From contig NZ_FCOX02000033.1 of the NCBI RefSeq assembly GCF_900044055.2, positions 1 through 64,000 of the forward strand: a stretch of 64,000 nt of DNA. The letters run 5' to 3'. The translations under genes and the position numbers were made by a program. Shown piece by piece: positions 35,785 through 46,804 of this stretch. The notes beneath the pieces are model-generated. The model was not told where the DNA came from. It was given only the letters and a program-made list of their open reading frames with translations, and did not search any database. This DNA comes from Caballeronia calidae. GTDB lineage: Bacteria; Pseudomonadota; Gammaproteobacteria; Burkholderiales; Burkholderiaceae. Each line of letters begins with the position of its first letter. Position 1 is the stretch's first letter.

Positions 35785-38295
35785 TTACTGGTTGAACGAG
35801 ATCGGGTTATTCATGTAAGCGTTCAGCTTCTGTCTGACCCATGGTTCCGGATTGCCGATGGCGGCTACGATGCCGGTCGTCGCGCCCCCGCCCAGCAATA
35901 TCGTGAAGATGCCGCGCAACGGAAAGTCGCCGTAGAGCGGATTCGAGATGTCGAACGGCTCGGAGCGAATGAACATATCCGTCACGGACTTGCCCATGTA
36001 TTGCTGGAACGCTGAGGGAAACTGCAGCGCGAGAATCGTCGGATTGACATTGTGGTAATCCGAACCGATCGCCGGATCGCCCAGCAGACAGCTGCCCCCC
36101 GTGCCCCAGTGCTGCGAATCGAAATCCGCCGCCACGGGGTCGGTCGTCGTGGGTATGCGGCTCGCTGGAATCTGCCAGGGCATCACCGGCAACTTGAGCG
36201 CGCGGCTCACCGCCTTGCAGAAGTCGAAGTAGCGGTTCCACTCCCGCGGTCCGTAGCAATATCCGTTGACGTAGGCGCGTTGCGTGAAGTCGTCGGCTTC
36301 GTAGCGGTCGATGGCCAGGAAATCCGGCGTGTAGGGACCCGAATACACGCCGAGGTCCACCACGTAGTCGGCGGTCTGCTGAGCCATTTGGGCCGGGTCG
36401 ATATCGTCCTGATAGATCCACTCCGAATAGCCGACGCCCCAGAGATTGATCTGCCATCCGAAGGTGACGGCGGGCGCGACGGTGCGCGTCAGCCAGTTCA
36501 CCGCCAGCACATACCCGGCGATGGTGTCAGTGATGTCGCTGGGAATGGCCGCGCTGATCGACCAGTGGTCGAGCGCGGTCTGTAGCGGTGCGCGAACCGG
36601 CATGGCGTAAGTCGGCCCATAGTTGCCCTGCTGGCATGCGCCGAGGAAGTCCGGGTTCACGATGAATCCCGCCGGCACCGGATGCTTATGGTCGATTGCC
36701 TCATTGGCGATGTTCAGCGCGAGGATGTAGTTTGCGAAGCTGTGCGCGTGGGCATCGGCGTTCGCGAGCTGGGTTGGGGTGTCTCCGAGCGACAGATTGC
36801 AGGTATAGGAGACGAGTACGGGGAGTACCGGTTGAACGTTGCCCAGGTCCGCTTCGACCGAACGGGCAAGCGAAATCGTCGCTCGCGTTTGCATATCGTC
36901 GGTCAGATAGACGTTCGCGTCGCCAGCACCGTCCGTCCCCGCATAGTCGAAGAGCGACGTCGTGCGCGCCTCCACGAAGTCCGCCTCATTGCTCGGGACG
37001 AGGTCCGTGCAGCCGCCAAAGCACAGATAGTTCGGAAAGCCGCGTACCGCGAGATTCGCCGACGGCGAGATGGTCATCTCGAGCCGGGTACTGCCGTCCT
37101 TTGCCACGCTCAATTGCGACGGCACGTCGACGACATAGACGACGCTCGAGTTGATGAAATCGCTTGCCGTCACGCTGTAGTTCCCAGGCTGAACGAGTGC
37201 CGGGAACGATGTCTTTCCAGTCTTCGCTGCAACGGTTTGAACATAGTTCATCGAGTCGCCGATCAGCCGTAGCTCGATGTCCCGATCGACGGCCTGTGCC
37301 GCGGTGACATCGATAGGCAACTTGACGTACCCCGAAGTGGGAACGCCGGCCGACGTGACCATCGAATCGTCGATGGTCAAAGTCAACAGCGTATTCTCCA
37401 GCTTGACGTTCGGAATCTCGAACGAGTAGTTGACATCGTTGAGGGCAACGTTCTTGATCGTCACACGCGCCTTGCCCGAGGCAGGCAGTTCGCGCAGCGA
37501 GGTGAGACTGTTGGTTCGCGCGGCGAAGCTCGCGAGCGTCTGGCTCGTTTGGATGTCGGTCACGGTGACTTGCAGCGTTTCCGTGGCCAGCCCGGTCAGC
37601 GATGCGATGGAGATGTCGAGCGCGCAATAAGTTTCGACCGCGCCGAAAGCCAGAGTGAGATAAGTGGTCTGGCCTGCCACCATCGTAACCGTGCTCGGGT
37701 CAGCAACAAGCGGCGCGATGACGGTCTGGTCGCTCGTGCTGACGGGATTGGCGGTCACCGAGTAGGTGCCTTGCGCCACTTGTGTGTTGCTGGTCTTGCC
37801 GTATTGCAGCGGGATCGTCACGATGTTGCTGCCCTGCTGGAGCGTGAGCGTGGGCGTGACGCTGGAGAGCGCGGGGTTAGGCGCGGGCGGGCATGTGCAT
37901 GTAAGCGTCCCTTCGATGGCGGGAGGCTGATCTGCGGCAAACACGAATGAGTTCAGCCAGGTGTCGGGACTCGAGACGACATCGCCGTTGATGCCGATCG
38001 TGATCTGGTCGGCTGGCTGCATCGTGTATGGCTGCGTGTAGCTGAGCGTCGCCGTGGCGTTGTACACGCCATCGGAAAGCTGCGACGTTTCCACAGTGAT
38101 GCCGCCGGTCACCCAAGAGGTATAACTGGGCTGGATGGCCGTGGAGTCGAGGTTCGCAGGCGAATTAAAATTGAATGCGAGGTACTCGTTGACGGTGACT
38201 TTGCTGTTGTCTTCATAGCGAAGGTTGGAAACGATGATCGTGCCGTAATACTCATTGGCGCCCGCTCCAACGACTGCATCATAACTGATCTTCAT
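35785..38295 (-). CDS. Large modular protein: Ig-like repeats plus probable barrel hydrolase domain
   Basis: An 836-residue protein that I cannot assign to a family. Residues 1-130 are a beta-rich, Thr/Asn-rich domain (YGTIIVSNLRYEDNSKVTV). A Pro/Cys linker CTCPPAPNPAL lies at about 132-142. Ig or transthyretin-like modules follow to about 410, with similar segments GTYSVTANP (176) and GNYSVTASD (371). Residues about 415-836 look like a single enzyme domain with acidic FLAIDRYEADD (659-669), MPWQIPASRIP (705-715) and a Gly-rich C-terminus, resembling TIM-barrel glycosidases. No signal peptide or membrane segment is seen. The ATG at 38295 follows AGGGA; 38388 is a longer alternative. It lies between clpA and dut, next to AT-rich DNA. 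Confidence 0.7.
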   Translation of the reverse strand: MKISYDAVVGAGANEYYGTIIVSNLRYEDNSKVTVNEYLAFNFNSPANLDSTAIQPSYTSWVTGGITVETSQLSDGVYNATATLSYTQPYTMQPADQITIGINGDVVSSPDTWLNSFVFAADQPPAIEGTLTCTCPPAPNPALSSVTPTLTLQQGSNIVTIPLQYGKTSNTQVAQGTYSVTANPVSTSDQTVIAPLVADPSTVTMVAGQTTYLTLAFGAVETYCALDISIASLTGLATETLQVTVTDIQTSQTLASFAARTNSLTSLRELPASGKARVTIKNVALNDVNYSFEIPNVKLENTLLTLTIDDSMVTSAGVPTSGYVKLPIDVTAAQAVDRDIELRLIGDSMNYVQTVAAKTGKTSFPALVQPGNYSVTASDFINSSVVYVVDVPSQLSVAKDGSTRLEMTISPSANLAVRGFPNYLCFGGCTDLVPSNEADFVEARTTSLFDYAGTDGAGDANVYLTDDMQTRATISLARSVEADLGNVQPVLPVLVSYTCNLSLGDTPTQLANADAHAHSFANYILALNIANEAIDHKHPVPAGFIVNPDFLGACQQGNYGPTYAMPVRAPLQTALDHWSISAAIPSDITDTIAGYVLAVNWLTRTVAPAVTFGWQINLWGVGYSEWIYQDDIDPAQMAQQTADYVVDLGVYSGPYTPDFLAIDRYEADDFTQRAYVNGYCYGPREWNRYFDFCKAVSRALKLPVMPWQIPASRIPTTTDPVAADFDSQHWGTGGSCLLGDPAIGSDYHNVNPTILALQFPSAFQQYMGKSVTDMFIRSEPFDISNPLYGDFPLRGIFTILLGGGATTGIVAAIGNPEPWVRQKLNAYMNNPISFNQ

Positions 38296-38838
38296 ATATT
38301 GATTCCCTGATCTTATTCCGTCGAATCCGATCACCTTAATATGAGATGAGGCTTGAATATATTTAGGTGAAGTCGAATTACGATACAAATAAATGATTCA
38401 CAAAAACAGATATATTTCGGATTGCTAAGTAATTTAGATTAAATATCGCTATTGCTTCCTCTTTTGAATGCCGGTGAAAAATGCGCGTTGCGGAAGAGCT
38501 GCTCTCCAGGCGTGGCGAGAAGCTGTAGCCTTGCGGGGAGGGCATGCCCAGATTATTGCCCGGAACGTAATGCGCGCGATTATCCGCTGAAGATCGGTGA
38601 TATTTCAGCGTTTATGTCGAAAAAACTATTCGATGGATTCTGGAAATAAATCTGTTTGTGTATTCGCTCCTGGATTGATGGATGGAGAAATGAGAATAAC
38701 ATGAAAAATTAGCGCCATCGTAATATTATGAGGATAGATCTGAAAGGTGAAAACGGAGATGCGCTGAAACACGGCGAGAAATAATAAGGCCGGACTATTG
38801 CAGCCCGGCCTCACTTAAAAATGTCGGAACCTGGGGGA
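38296..38838. other. AT-rich intergenic region
   Basis: About 540 bp without a supported gene, clearly richer in A and T than its flanks between about 38300 and 38790. It holds the promoter region of the large modular gene and the dut terminator. No mobile-element ends, target duplications or attachment sites are seen. Confidence 0.45.
38788..38810 (-). terminator. Weak terminator of dut
   Basis: GGCCGG (38788-38793) pairs with CCGGCC (38805-38810) around an 11-nt loop; the minus-strand transcript continues with an AT-rich stretch rather than a long U-run. Confidence 0.55.
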
Positions 38839-39285
38839 TTAATGCTTGCCGGTGCTGCCGAAACCGCCCGCGCCACGCTCGCTCGCCTCGAAGTCGTCGA
38901 CGATATTGAACTGCGCCTGCACGACCGGCACGATGACCATTTGCGCGAGACGCTCCATCGGATTGAGCGTGAACGCGGTGTCGCCGCGATTCCACGTCGA
39001 GACCATCAGCTGGCCCTGGTAATCCGAATCGATCAGGCCCACCAGATTGCCGAGCACGATGCCGTGCTTGTGGCCGAGACCGGAGCGCGGCAGGATCATC
39101 GCGGCGTAGCCGGCGTCGGCGAGATGGATGGCGAGGCCCGTTGGCACGAGCACCGTCTGATGCGGCTCGATGACGAGCGGCGCATCGAGACACGCGCGCA
39201 GATCGAGACCCGCGCTGCCGGGCGTGGCGTAAGCGGGCATGTAGTCGCGCATGCGCGCGTCGAGAATCTTGACGTCGAGTTTCAT
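38839..39285 (-). CDS. dut: dUTP diphosphatase
   Basis: A 148-residue dUTPase that hydrolyses dUTP to dUMP and keeps uracil out of DNA. The family motifs are in order: [38 protein letters not shown] and GAGGFGSTG. The normal trimeric length is present. It closes the ileS-lspA-coaBC-LLM-dut cluster on the minus strand. Confidence 0.97.
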   Translation of the reverse strand: MKLDVKILDARMRDYMPAYATPGSAGLDLRACLDAPLVIEPHQTVLVPTGLAIHLADAGYAAMILPRSGLGHKHGIVLGNLVGLIDSDYQGQLMVSTWNRGDTAFTLNPMERLAQMVIVPVVQAQFNIVDDFEASERGAGGFGSTGKH

Positions 39286-39296
39286 GGATCGAGGCT

Positions 39297-40298
39297 TCAG
39301 CGGCCGAGCTCGAAGGCTTCGGCCAGGAGTTGATAGGACCGCGTGCGCGCGGCGTAGCTGCCGGAGACCGTGAGCACGATCAGTTCGTCGGCGTTGAATT
39401 GTTCCTGCAGTGCGTGCAGTTTTTCCGTGACGCGCTCCGGCGTGCCGATGATGCTGCGCGCCTTCTCATGCGCGATCACCGCGAGCTCGCGTTCGCCGTA
39501 AACCTGCGAGATGCCTTGCGCGATGGATGGAATCGGTTGATTGATCCCATACGCCATCTGCACGCGGCGCAGATCGACGGCGCGTTCGAGCGCCTCGGCT
39601 TCGCGATCGGTATCCGCGCAGATGACGAACACCGCCGCGGCGAGATAGGGCTTCTCTTCGTGACCCGGCGTGAAGCGCTCGCGATACGCCTCCGCCACGC
39701 GATGCCCATACTGCGCGTTGATGAAATGCGCGAACGCGAAGCGGATGCCGAGCTGCGCGGCGAGCATCCCGCCGAAATCGCTGGAGCCGAGCATCCACAG
39801 TTCGGGGCGTGTGTCGATCTGCGGTTGAAGCAGCACGCCTTTGGCGAGCGAGTCGTCGGGAAGAGTGCCACTGAAGAGCGCGACCAGTTCCGCGACCTGC
39901 TGCGGGAAGATGTCGCCGCGATTGTACGAACCGGCCGCGACCGCCTGTGCCGTGCGCATGTCGCCGCCGGGCGCGCGTCCGACGCCCAGATCCACGCGAT
40001 TCGGAAACAGCGCTTCGAGCATCAGAAACTGCTCGGCGACCTTGAACGACGAGTAATACGGCAGCATCACGCCGCCCGAGCCGATGCGGATGTGCTTCGT
40101 CAGGCTGCCGATGCGCGCGAGCATCACCTCGGGGCACGGGTTCGACACGCCGTACAAACCGTGATGCTCCGCGCACCAGTAGCGCGTGTAGCCGAGATCG
40201 TCGGCGAGCTGTGCGAGATCGAGCGTGGCGGCGATTGCGTCGGCGGTCGTGTGGCCGTGGATGACCGGCGTCTGATCGAGAACTGAGAGTTTCGTCAT
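39297..40298 (-). CDS. LLM-class flavin-dependent monooxygenase (YhbW-like)
   Basis: A 333-residue luciferase-like protein. The YhbW-type features are [13 protein letters not shown] near the N-terminus, [34 protein letters not shown] and the C-terminal ISQVYGERE. It probably uses FMN, but the substrate is unknown. It starts 4 bp after the coaBC stop, so both are likely on one mRNA; this coupling is shared in Burkholderiaceae and gives no clear functional hint. Confidence 0.88.
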   Translation of the reverse strand: MTKLSVLDQTPVIHGHTTADAIAATLDLAQLADDLGYTRYWCAEHHGLYGVSNPCPEVMLARIGSLTKHIRIGSGGVMLPYYSSFKVAEQFLMLEALFPNRVDLGVGRAPGGDMRTAQAVAAGSYNRGDIFPQQVAELVALFSGTLPDDSLAKGVLLQPQIDTRPELWMLGSSDFGGMLAAQLGIRFAFAHFINAQYGHRVAEAYRERFTPGHEEKPYLAAAVFVICADTDREAEALERAVDLRRVQMAYGINQPIPSIAQGISQVYGERELAVIAHEKARSIIGTPERVTEKLHALQEQFNADELIVLTVSGSYAARTRSYQLLAEAFELGR

Positions 40299-40302
40299 CG
40301 TG

Positions 40303-41511
40303 TCATGAGAGCAGCGGGCCGCCGGTCTTCGGCGCACGCCGGGCGATTTCCGCGATCAACGTGCGCGCGAGCTGCTGCTTGTCGGCGCGGGGCAGCGGTG
40401 TCGTGCCGCTTTCTTCGAAGAGCACGACTTCGTTATCGTCGCGTCCGAAGGTGAGTTGTCCGATATTGCCGATGAGCAACGGCACGCCTTTGCGCTTGCG
40501 CTTCTCCGCGCCGTGCACGTCGAGATCGCCGCTTTCGGCCGCGAAGCCGACGCAATAAGGCGGGTTCGGCAGCTTCGCCACCGACGCGAGAATGTCCGGA
40601 TTCTCGACGAAGTTGAACGCCGGCAAGGTATCGGCGGTCTTTTTGATCTTCTGCTCGCTGACGTGATCGACGCGCCAGTCCGCGACCGCGGCGACCGCAA
40701 TGAAGATATCGGCATCGGGCGTGGCGGCCATGACGGCGTCGTGCATCTGCTGCGCGGTCTGCACGTCTTCGCGATACACGCCCCAGGGCGTCGGCAACGA
40801 AACGGGACCCGCGACGAGATGCACGTCCGCGCCAGCCTGCGCCGCCGCGCGCGCGAGCGCGAAACCCATTTTCCCCGACGAGCGATTGGTGATGCCGCGC
40901 ACCGGATCGAGCGGCTCGAAGGTCGGGCCGGCGGTGATCAAGACGCGCTGGCCGCGCAGGATCTTCGGCTGGAAGAACGCGCAGATCGCTTCGAACGCGG
41001 CTTCGGGTTCGATCATGCGGCCATCGCCGACTTCACCGCAGGCCTGAGAACCCGAGTCAGGGCCGAGTACTTCGACGCCGTCCGCGCGAAGCTGCGTCAC
41101 GTTGCGCTGCGTCGCCGGGTTCTGCCACATCTGCCGGTTCATCGCGGGCACGACGAGCAGCGGACAATCGCGCGCGATGCATAGCGTGGAAAGCAGGTCG
41201 TCGCACATGCCGTGCGCGAGCTTGGCCATGAAGTCGGTGGAGGCGGGCGCGATGACGATGGCATCGGCCTCGCGCGAGAGATCGATATGCGGCATGTTGT
41301 TCGGCATGCGCGCATCCCATTGCGACGTGTAGACGGGACGGCCGGAGAGCGCCTGCATCGTGACGGGCGTGATGAACTGCGTGGCCGCTTCGGTCATCGC
41401 GATCTGCACGGTCGCGCCCGCCTTGATGAGCAAGCGCGTCAACTCAGCGATCTTGTAGCAGGCGATGCCGCCGGTCAGCCCCAAAACGAGATGTTTGCCT
41501 GCGAGTTCCAA
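40303..41511 (-). CDS. coaBC: Phosphopantothenoylcysteine decarboxylase/phosphopantothenate-cysteine ligase
   Basis: A 402-residue bifunctional enzyme of coenzyme A synthesis. The N-terminal CoaC flavoprotein domain has LGLTGGIACYK, APASTDFMAKLAHG and the P-x-M-N motif VVPAMNRQMWQNP. The C-terminal CoaB ligase domain starts with VLITAGPTFEPLDPVR and has NRSSGKMGFALARAA. The start codon is TTG at 41511, with GGAGG at the correct distance. It sits downstream of lspA (54-bp gap). Confidence 0.95.
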   Translation of the reverse strand: MELAGKHLVLGLTGGIACYKIAELTRLLIKAGATVQIAMTEAATQFITPVTMQALSGRPVYTSQWDARMPNNMPHIDLSREADAIVIAPASTDFMAKLAHGMCDDLLSTLCIARDCPLLVVPAMNRQMWQNPATQRNVTQLRADGVEVLGPDSGSQACGEVGDGRMIEPEAAFEAICAFFQPKILRGQRVLITAGPTFEPLDPVRGITNRSSGKMGFALARAAAQAGADVHLVAGPVSLPTPWGVYREDVQTAQQMHDAVMAATPDADIFIAVAAVADWRVDHVSEQKIKKTADTLPAFNFVENPDILASVAKLPNPPYCVGFAAESGDLDVHGAEKRKRKGVPLLIGNIGQLTFGRDDNEVVLFEESGTTPLPRADKQQLARTLIAEIARRAPKTGGPLLS

Positions 41512-41565
41512 CTTGCCTCCGTCGCAAAAGGATACGGCTCGGGGGACGGAGCCGTATCGTGAACA

Positions 41566-42084
41566 TCAACGCGAACCGCGCACACGCCGCAATTCGTCGA
41601 ACACGAGCAGCACCGCGCCGACGGTGATCGCGCTGTCGGCGAGGTTGAACGCGGGCCAGTGCCACGCGTTCACGTGAAAGTCCAGAAAGTCGATGACATG
41701 CCCGTACGCGATCCGGTCGATCACGTTGCCGATCGCGCCGCCCATGATGAGCGACAGCGCGAGACAGAAGAGCCGCTGCGTCGCGTGCTTCTTGAGCAGG
41801 TAGCAGATCACCACGGCCGCGACCACGCCCAGCGCCGTGAACGCCCAGCGCTGCCAGCCGCCCGCCATCGCGAGGAAGCTGAACGCCGCGCCGCGGTTGT
41901 AGACGAGCAGCAGGTTGAAGAACGGCGTGAGCGCGTGGGGATCGCCGTAGGCGAACACGCGCTGCACGGCGATCTTCGTCAGCTGGTCGAACAGAATCAC
42001 GATCAGCGCGACGCCGAGCCACGGCGCGAGCGATCCGCTGCTCGCGGCTTTACCGGTAGTTTGTTTCGCCATCGTTCGAGCCAT
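41566..42084 (-). CDS. lspA: Lipoprotein signal peptidase (signal peptidase II)
   Basis: A 172-residue inner-membrane aspartic protease that removes lipoprotein signal peptides. The conserved [27 protein letters not shown] and FNLADSAI motifs are present; the two catalytic Asp residues lie in NVIDR and NLADS. It starts within the ileS stop (TAATG), so the genes are translationally coupled. Confidence 0.97.
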   Translation of the reverse strand: MARTMAKQTTGKAASSGSLAPWLGVALIVILFDQLTKIAVQRVFAYGDPHALTPFFNLLLVYNRGAAFSFLAMAGGWQRWAFTALGVVAAVVICYLLKKHATQRLFCLALSLIMGGAIGNVIDRIAYGHVIDFLDFHVNAWHWPAFNLADSAITVGAVLLVFDELRRVRGSR

Positions 42085-44915
42085 TATGCTGCGCCTCGCG
42101 ATTCGCCGGCGCCGAAGAGGTTGGAGAAGCAGCGGCCGCACAGGCCGGGATGCTCCGCGTGCGAGCCGACGTCCGCGCAGTAGTGCCAGCAGCGCTCGCA
42201 CTTCATGTAGCTCGATGCCGTCACGTCCACGCCTTCATCGGCTTCGCTCGCCACCTTCTCGATCTTCGCGGACGAAGTGATCAGCACGAAGCGCAGTGCA
42301 TCGTCGAGGCTCGCCAGCGCGTCGTAACGCGCGCCGCTCGCGCGCACCACGACTTCCGCCTGCAGCGACGAACCGATCTGGTTCGCCGTGCGCGCTTCTT
42401 CGAGGGCCTTGGTCACGTCGCCGCGCGCGTTGCGGATGAGCGTCCACTTGTCGAGCAGATCGCCGCCGTTCGCGATGTCCGGATAGCTTGCGAACACTTC
42501 GGTGAAGATCGTCTCCTGACCCGGCTTGAGCACCTTGTACGCTTCTTCCGCCGTGAACGACAGATACGGCGCGACGAGACGCAGCAAGCCGTGCGCGATA
42601 TGGAACAGCGCCGTCTGCGCGCTGCGGCGCTCGCGCGAATCGGGCTTCGTCGTGTAGAGACGATCCTTCAGCACGTCGAGATAGAAGCCGCCGAGATCTT
42701 CCGAGCAGAACGTCGCGATCTTCGCGACGACCGGATGGAACTCGTACTTCTCGTAGTGCGAGAGGGCGTCGTCCTGCAGGTTGCGCGTGAGCGCGACCGC
42801 GTAGCGATCGATTTCGAGCCAGTCCTGGACCGGCACCGCGTTCTTGTCGAAATCGAAGTCTGAGAGGTTCGCGAGCAGGAAGCGCAGCGTGTTGCGGATA
42901 CGGCGATACGTTTCCGTCACGCGCTTCAGGATTTCCTCGGAGATCGCGAGTTCGCCCGAATAATCCGTCGATGCGATCCACAAGCGGATGATTTCCGCGC
43001 CCAGCCGGTTCGACACTTCATGCGGATCGATGCCGTTGCCGAGCGACTTCGACATCTTGCGGCCTTCGCCATCGACGGTGAAGCCGTGCGTGAGGAGCGC
43101 GTCGTAGGGCGGCCGGCCGTCGAGCATCGATGCCGTCAAGAGCGACGAATGGAACCAGCCGCGATGCTGGTCAGAGCCTTCGAGGTACAGGTCCGCTGGG
43201 AATTGCAGCGAATCCTTGTGCGAGCCGCGCAGCACGTGCCAGTGCGTCGTGCCGGAGTCGAACCACACGTCGAGCGTGTCGCGGTTCTTTTCGTACATGT
43301 TGGCGTCGTCGCCGATCAGCTCGCGCGGATCGAGCTTCTGCCACGTCTCGATGCCGCCTTCCTCGACGCGCTTCGCCACTTCCTCCAGCAGCTCCAGCGT
43401 GCGCGGATGCAGCTCGCCGGTTTCCTTGTGCACGAAGAACGCCATCGGCACGCCCCATTGACGCTGACGCGACAGCGTCCAGTCCGGGCGGTTCGCGATC
43501 ATGCTGTAAAGACGCTGTTTGCCCCACGACGGATAGAACGCCGTGTTCTCGACGCCTTCGAGCGCGATCTCGCGCAGCGTGCGGCCGCCGTCCTTCGGTT
43601 TCACATCCATGCCGGCGAACCATTGCGAGGTCGCGCGATAGATGATCGGCGTCTTGTGGCGCCAGCAGTGCATGTAGCTGTGCGTGTACTTTTCGCTCTT
43701 GAGCAGCGAGCCCGCGCCTTCGAGCGCCTCGACGATCTGCGGATTCGCCTTCCAGATCGACAGGCCGCCGAAGAGCGGCAGCGATTCGATGTAACGGCCA
43801 TCGCCCATCACCGGATTGATGATGTCGGAATCGGCCATGCCGTGAGCCTTGCACGACACGAAGTCCTCGACGCCGTACGCCGGCGACGAGTGCACGATGC
43901 CCGTGCCGCTTTCGGTCGTCACGTAGTCGCCGAGATAGACCGGCGACGTGCGCTTGTAGCCCGGATGCGCGGCCGCGAGCGGATGATGGAAGCGCAGGTT
44001 GGCGAGCTTCTCGCCGGCCGCCGTCGCGAGGACTTCACCGGTCAGGCCGTAGGTCTGCAGGCATGCCTCGACGCGCTCCTGAGCCAGGATCAGCAGGCCG
44101 CGCGGCGTATCGACGAGCGCGTACACGATCTCCGGATGCACGTTGAGCGCCTGGTTGGCGGGGATGGTCCAGGGCGTCGTCGTCCAGATGACGATGCCGC
44201 CTTCCGCCTTCGGCAGCGCGTTCAGTCCGAACGCCTGCGCGGTCTTCTCCGGTTCCGCGAACGCGAACATCACGTCGATGGTCGGATCGGTCTTGTCCTT
44301 GTACTCGACTTCCGCTTCCGCCAGCGCCGAGCCGCAGTCGAAGCACCAGTTCACCGGCTTGAGGCCGCGGAACACGAAGCCCTTTTCCATGATCTTGCCG
44401 AGCGCGCGGATTTCGCCCGCTTCGTTGGCGAAGTTCATCGTCTTGTACGGATTGTCCCAGTCGCCGAGCACGCCCAGACGCCGGAACCCGACTTTCTGCT
44501 TCTCGATCTGCTCGCCCGCGTACGCGCGCGCCTTCTGCATCACTTCGGCGGCGGGCAGCGACTTGCCGAACTGCTTTTCGATCTGGATTTCGATCGGCAT
44601 GCCGTGGCAGTCCCAGCCCGGCACGTAGACGGCGTCGAAGCCCGCGAGATTGCGCGCCTTGACGATCATGTCCTTCAGGATCTTGTTGACGGCGTGGCCG
44701 AGGTGGATGTCACCGTTCGCATACGGGGGGCCGTCGTGCAGGATGAACTTCTTGCGGCCCTTCGAGGCCGCGCGGATCTTCTCGTAGAGCTTGTTTTCCT
44801 GCCATTCCTTGACCCACGCGGGCTCGCGCTTGGGCAGGTCGCCGCGCATCGGGAAGGGCGTGTCGAGCAGGTTGACGGGGTACTTCGAGGAGGCTTTCTC
44901 TTTCTTGTCGCTCAT
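42084..44915 (-). CDS. ileS: Isoleucyl-tRNA synthetase
   Basis: A 943-residue class I aminoacyl-tRNA synthetase. The HIGH-type motif is [12 protein letters not shown], the KMSKS motif is KMSKSLGNG, and the C-terminal zinc ribbon is CERCWHYC...CGRCF. The editing domain lies between the N-terminal Rossmann halves. The start is the ATG at 44915 (MSDKKEK); the open frame upstream to 45011 is not supported. The gene order ribF-ileS-lspA is conserved in many bacteria. Confidence 0.97.
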   Translation of the reverse strand: MSDKKEKASSKYPVNLLDTPFPMRGDLPKREPAWVKEWQENKLYEKIRAASKGRKKFILHDGPPYANGDIHLGHAVNKILKDMIVKARNLAGFDAVYVPGWDCHGMPIEIQIEKQFGKSLPAAEVMQKARAYAGEQIEKQKVGFRRLGVLGDWDNPYKTMNFANEAGEIRALGKIMEKGFVFRGLKPVNWCFDCGSALAEAEVEYKDKTDPTIDVMFAFAEPEKTAQAFGLNALPKAEGGIVIWTTTPWTIPANQALNVHPEIVYALVDTPRGLLILAQERVEACLQTYGLTGEVLATAAGEKLANLRFHHPLAAAHPGYKRTSPVYLGDYVTTESGTGIVHSSPAYGVEDFVSCKAHGMADSDIINPVMGDGRYIESLPLFGGLSIWKANPQIVEALEGAGSLLKSEKYTHSYMHCWRHKTPIIYRATSQWFAGMDVKPKDGGRTLREIALEGVENTAFYPSWGKQRLYSMIANRPDWTLSRQRQWGVPMAFFVHKETGELHPRTLELLEEVAKRVEEGGIETWQKLDPRELIGDDANMYEKNRDTLDVWFDSGTTHWHVLRGSHKDSLQFPADLYLEGSDQHRGWFHSSLLTASMLDGRPPYDALLTHGFTVDGEGRKMSKSLGNGIDPHEVSNRLGAEIIRLWIASTDYSGELAISEEILKRVTETYRRIRNTLRFLLANLSDFDFDKNAVPVQDWLEIDRYAVALTRNLQDDALSHYEKYEFHPVVAKIATFCSEDLGGFYLDVLKDRLYTTKPDSRERRSAQTALFHIAHGLLRLVAPYLSFTAEEAYKVLKPGQETIFTEVFASYPDIANGGDLLDKWTLIRNARGDVTKALEEARTANQIGSSLQAEVVVRASGARYDALASLDDALRFVLITSSAKIEKVASEADEGVDVTASSYMKCERCWHYCADVGSHAEHPGLCGRCFSNLFGAGESRGAA

Positions 44916-45007
44916 GGGTGACTCAGTGAATTCGGTGAGACGGCGCTTGTCTGGGCGCGCGATGATCGGTAAGCGGGGCAGCGAGCGGCGCATGAAGCGC
45001 CGCGCGC

Positions 45008-46003
45008 TCACCTAATTCGATCGGTGGCCGAAATGGCGAAGCCCGTGGCGCGGCTGCCGGCGTTGCTCGCGGGCGGCAGGCCGAAGTACGCGCGCGCGTT
45101 GTCGACGTCCTTCGCGATGGCGGCGCCGAGCGTTTCGAGGTCGACGTACTTTTCTTCGTCGCGCAGCTTCTTGAGGAACTCGACGCGCACGAGCTTGCCG
45201 TAGGCGTCGCCGTGCCAGTCGAGCACGAAGACTTCGAGCAGCACGCGGCCGGAATCGTCGACGGTCGGCCGCAGGCCGAGACTCGCCACGGCGGGCAGCG
45301 GTTCATCGGCGAGACCGTGCACGCGCACGACGAAAATGCCCGCGAGCGCCGGGCGCTTGTGCGCGATCGGCAGGTTCAGCGTGGGAAAGCCGAGATCGCG
45401 GCCGAGCTTCGCGCCGTGCACGACGTGCCCGCTGATGATGTACGGACGCCCGAGCGCGACCTGCGCCGCGTCGAGATCGCCCGCGACGAGCGACGTCCGC
45501 ACCGACGACGACGAAATGCGCGCGCCGTTCGGATGCGCGACGGTGGCCATCTGCTCGACTTCGAAGCCGTGCTGTTCGCCGGCGGCCTTCAGCGAAGCGA
45601 AATTGCCCGCGCGTTTCGCGCCGTAGCAGAAGTCGTCGCCGACCATCACCCAGCGCGCGTGCAGGCCGTCGACGATGACGTTCTTCACGAACGTATCCGG
45701 CGACTGGCTCGCGAACGTCTTGTTGAAATGCTCGACCACCACGCGATCGACGCCGTTGGTGCGCAGCGCTTCGAGCTTGTCACGCAGCATCGCGATGCGC
45801 GGCGGCGCGCCCGACGGATTGAAGAACTCGCGCGGATGCGGCTCGAAGGTCATCACGCAGACCGGCAGGCCGCGCGCGTCGGCCGCGGCCCGCACGTGCG
45901 CGAGCAGCGCCTGGTGACCGCGATGGACACCGTCGAAGTTGCCGATGGTCAGTGCGCAGGGCGCCCGGCTTTCGGCATTGGGGAGGCCGCGAAAGACTCT
46001 CAC
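45008..46003 (-). CDS. ribF: Riboflavin kinase/FAD synthetase
   Basis: A 331-residue bifunctional enzyme converting riboflavin to FMN and FAD. The N-terminal adenylyltransferase domain has [16 protein letters not shown] and ISSSSVR; the C-terminal riboflavin kinase domain has [16 protein letters not shown] and [14 protein letters not shown]. The start codon is GTG at 46003. It is divergent from purN and lies 92 bp before ileS. Confidence 0.96.
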   Translation of the reverse strand: MRVFRGLPNAESRAPCALTIGNFDGVHRGHQALLAHVRAAADARGLPVCVMTFEPHPREFFNPSGAPPRIAMLRDKLEALRTNGVDRVVVEHFNKTFASQSPDTFVKNVIVDGLHARWVMVGDDFCYGAKRAGNFASLKAAGEQHGFEVEQMATVAHPNGARISSSSVRTSLVAGDLDAAQVALGRPYIISGHVVHGAKLGRDLGFPTLNLPIAHKRPALAGIFVVRVHGLADEPLPAVASLGLRPTVDDSGRVLLEVFVLDWHGDAYGKLVRVEFLKKLRDEEKYVDLETLGAAIAKDVDNARAYFGLPPASNAGSRATGFAISATDRIR

Positions 46004-46040
46004 GATAGGCGTTGGTCGGTGGGAGGGGCTGATGCCGCAA

Positions 46041-46060
46041 AGCGTTAGATTATAAACGCT
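46041..46060. promoter_or_regulatory. Inverted repeat and -10 element in the ribF/purN divergent promoter
   Basis: AGCGTT (46041-46046) and AACGCT (46055-46060) form an inverted repeat around a minus-strand TATAAT (46049-46054), a candidate -10 element of ribF. On the other side, a plus-strand TAAAAT (46142-46147) lies only 6 nt before the purN start. The regulatory role is inference. Confidence 0.4.
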
Positions 46061-46153
46061 CGCACGGACCGACGGGCGCGCGCGGGCAGGCCGGTGCCCG
46101 CGCCGATCCCGTTTGGCACGATTTTCGCACCTCGCGAATGATAAAATCCGCGG

Positions 46154-46804
46154 ATGAAAAAAATCGTCATTCTGATCTCCGGACGCGGGAGCAACATGGA
46201 GGCCGTCGTGCGTGCATGCGCGCGCGAAGGCTGGCCGGCCCGCATCTGCGCGGTCATTTCCAACCGGCCCGATGCCGCCGGGCTAGGCTTCGCGCAAGCG
46301 AACGGCATCGCAACCGCTGTGGTCGATCATCGTCAGTTCGACGGGCGCGAATCGTTCGATGCCGCGCTCGCGCGTGAAATCGATGGCTTCGAGCCCGATC
46401 TCGTCGTGCTGGCGGGCTTCATGCGCGTGTTGACCGACGCCTTCGTCGGGAAATATGCCGGGCGCATGCTCAACATCCATCCGTCGCTGCTGCCGTGTTT
46501 TCCGGGCCTGCGCACGCATCAGCAGGCGCTCGACGCCGGCGTGCGCGTGCACGGCGCGAGCGTGCATTTCGTCACGCCCACGCTGGATCACGGGCCGATC
46601 GTGGCCCAAGGCGCGGTGCCGGTCATCGCCGGCGACGATGCCGCGGCGCTGGCCGCGCGCGTGCTGAAGGTCGAGCACGTCATTTACCCGCGCGCGGTGC
46701 GCTGGTTCATCGAAGGGCGTCTTTCTATCGAAGGGGAGCGCGTCGCGCTCACGCCGTCTGAGCCGCAATGGCTCTTTGCCGACATTGCCGGGGAGGGCGT
46801 ATGA
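46154..46804 (+). CDS. purN: Phosphoribosylglycinamide formyltransferase
   Basis: A 216-residue enzyme that uses 10-formyltetrahydrofolate in purine synthesis. The motifs ILISGRGSNMEA, VLAGFMRVL, LNIHPSLLP (catalytic Asn and His) and GASVHFVTPTLDHGPIV (catalytic Asp) are intact. Its stop overlaps the start of the next gene by 4 bp (ATGA). A TAAAAT close to the start suggests a very short or absent 5' leader. Confidence 0.97.
   Translation: MKKIVILISGRGSNMEAVVRACAREGWPARICAVISNRPDAAGLGFAQANGIATAVVDHRQFDGRESFDAALAREIDGFEPDLVVLAGFMRVLTDAFVGKYAGRMLNIHPSLLPCFPGLRTHQQALDAGVRVHGASVHFVTPTLDHGPIVAQGAVPVIAGDDAAALAARVLKVEHVIYPRAVRWFIEGRLSIEGERVALTPSEPQWLFADIAGEGV

Noticed and set aside
38452-38649. Small 65-residue open frame in the AT-rich gap
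   Set aside because: No ribosome binding site and Cys/Arg-rich random-looking content.
43020-44921. Long plus-strand open frame over ileS
   Set aside because: Shadow of isoleucyl-tRNA synthetase; no coding features.
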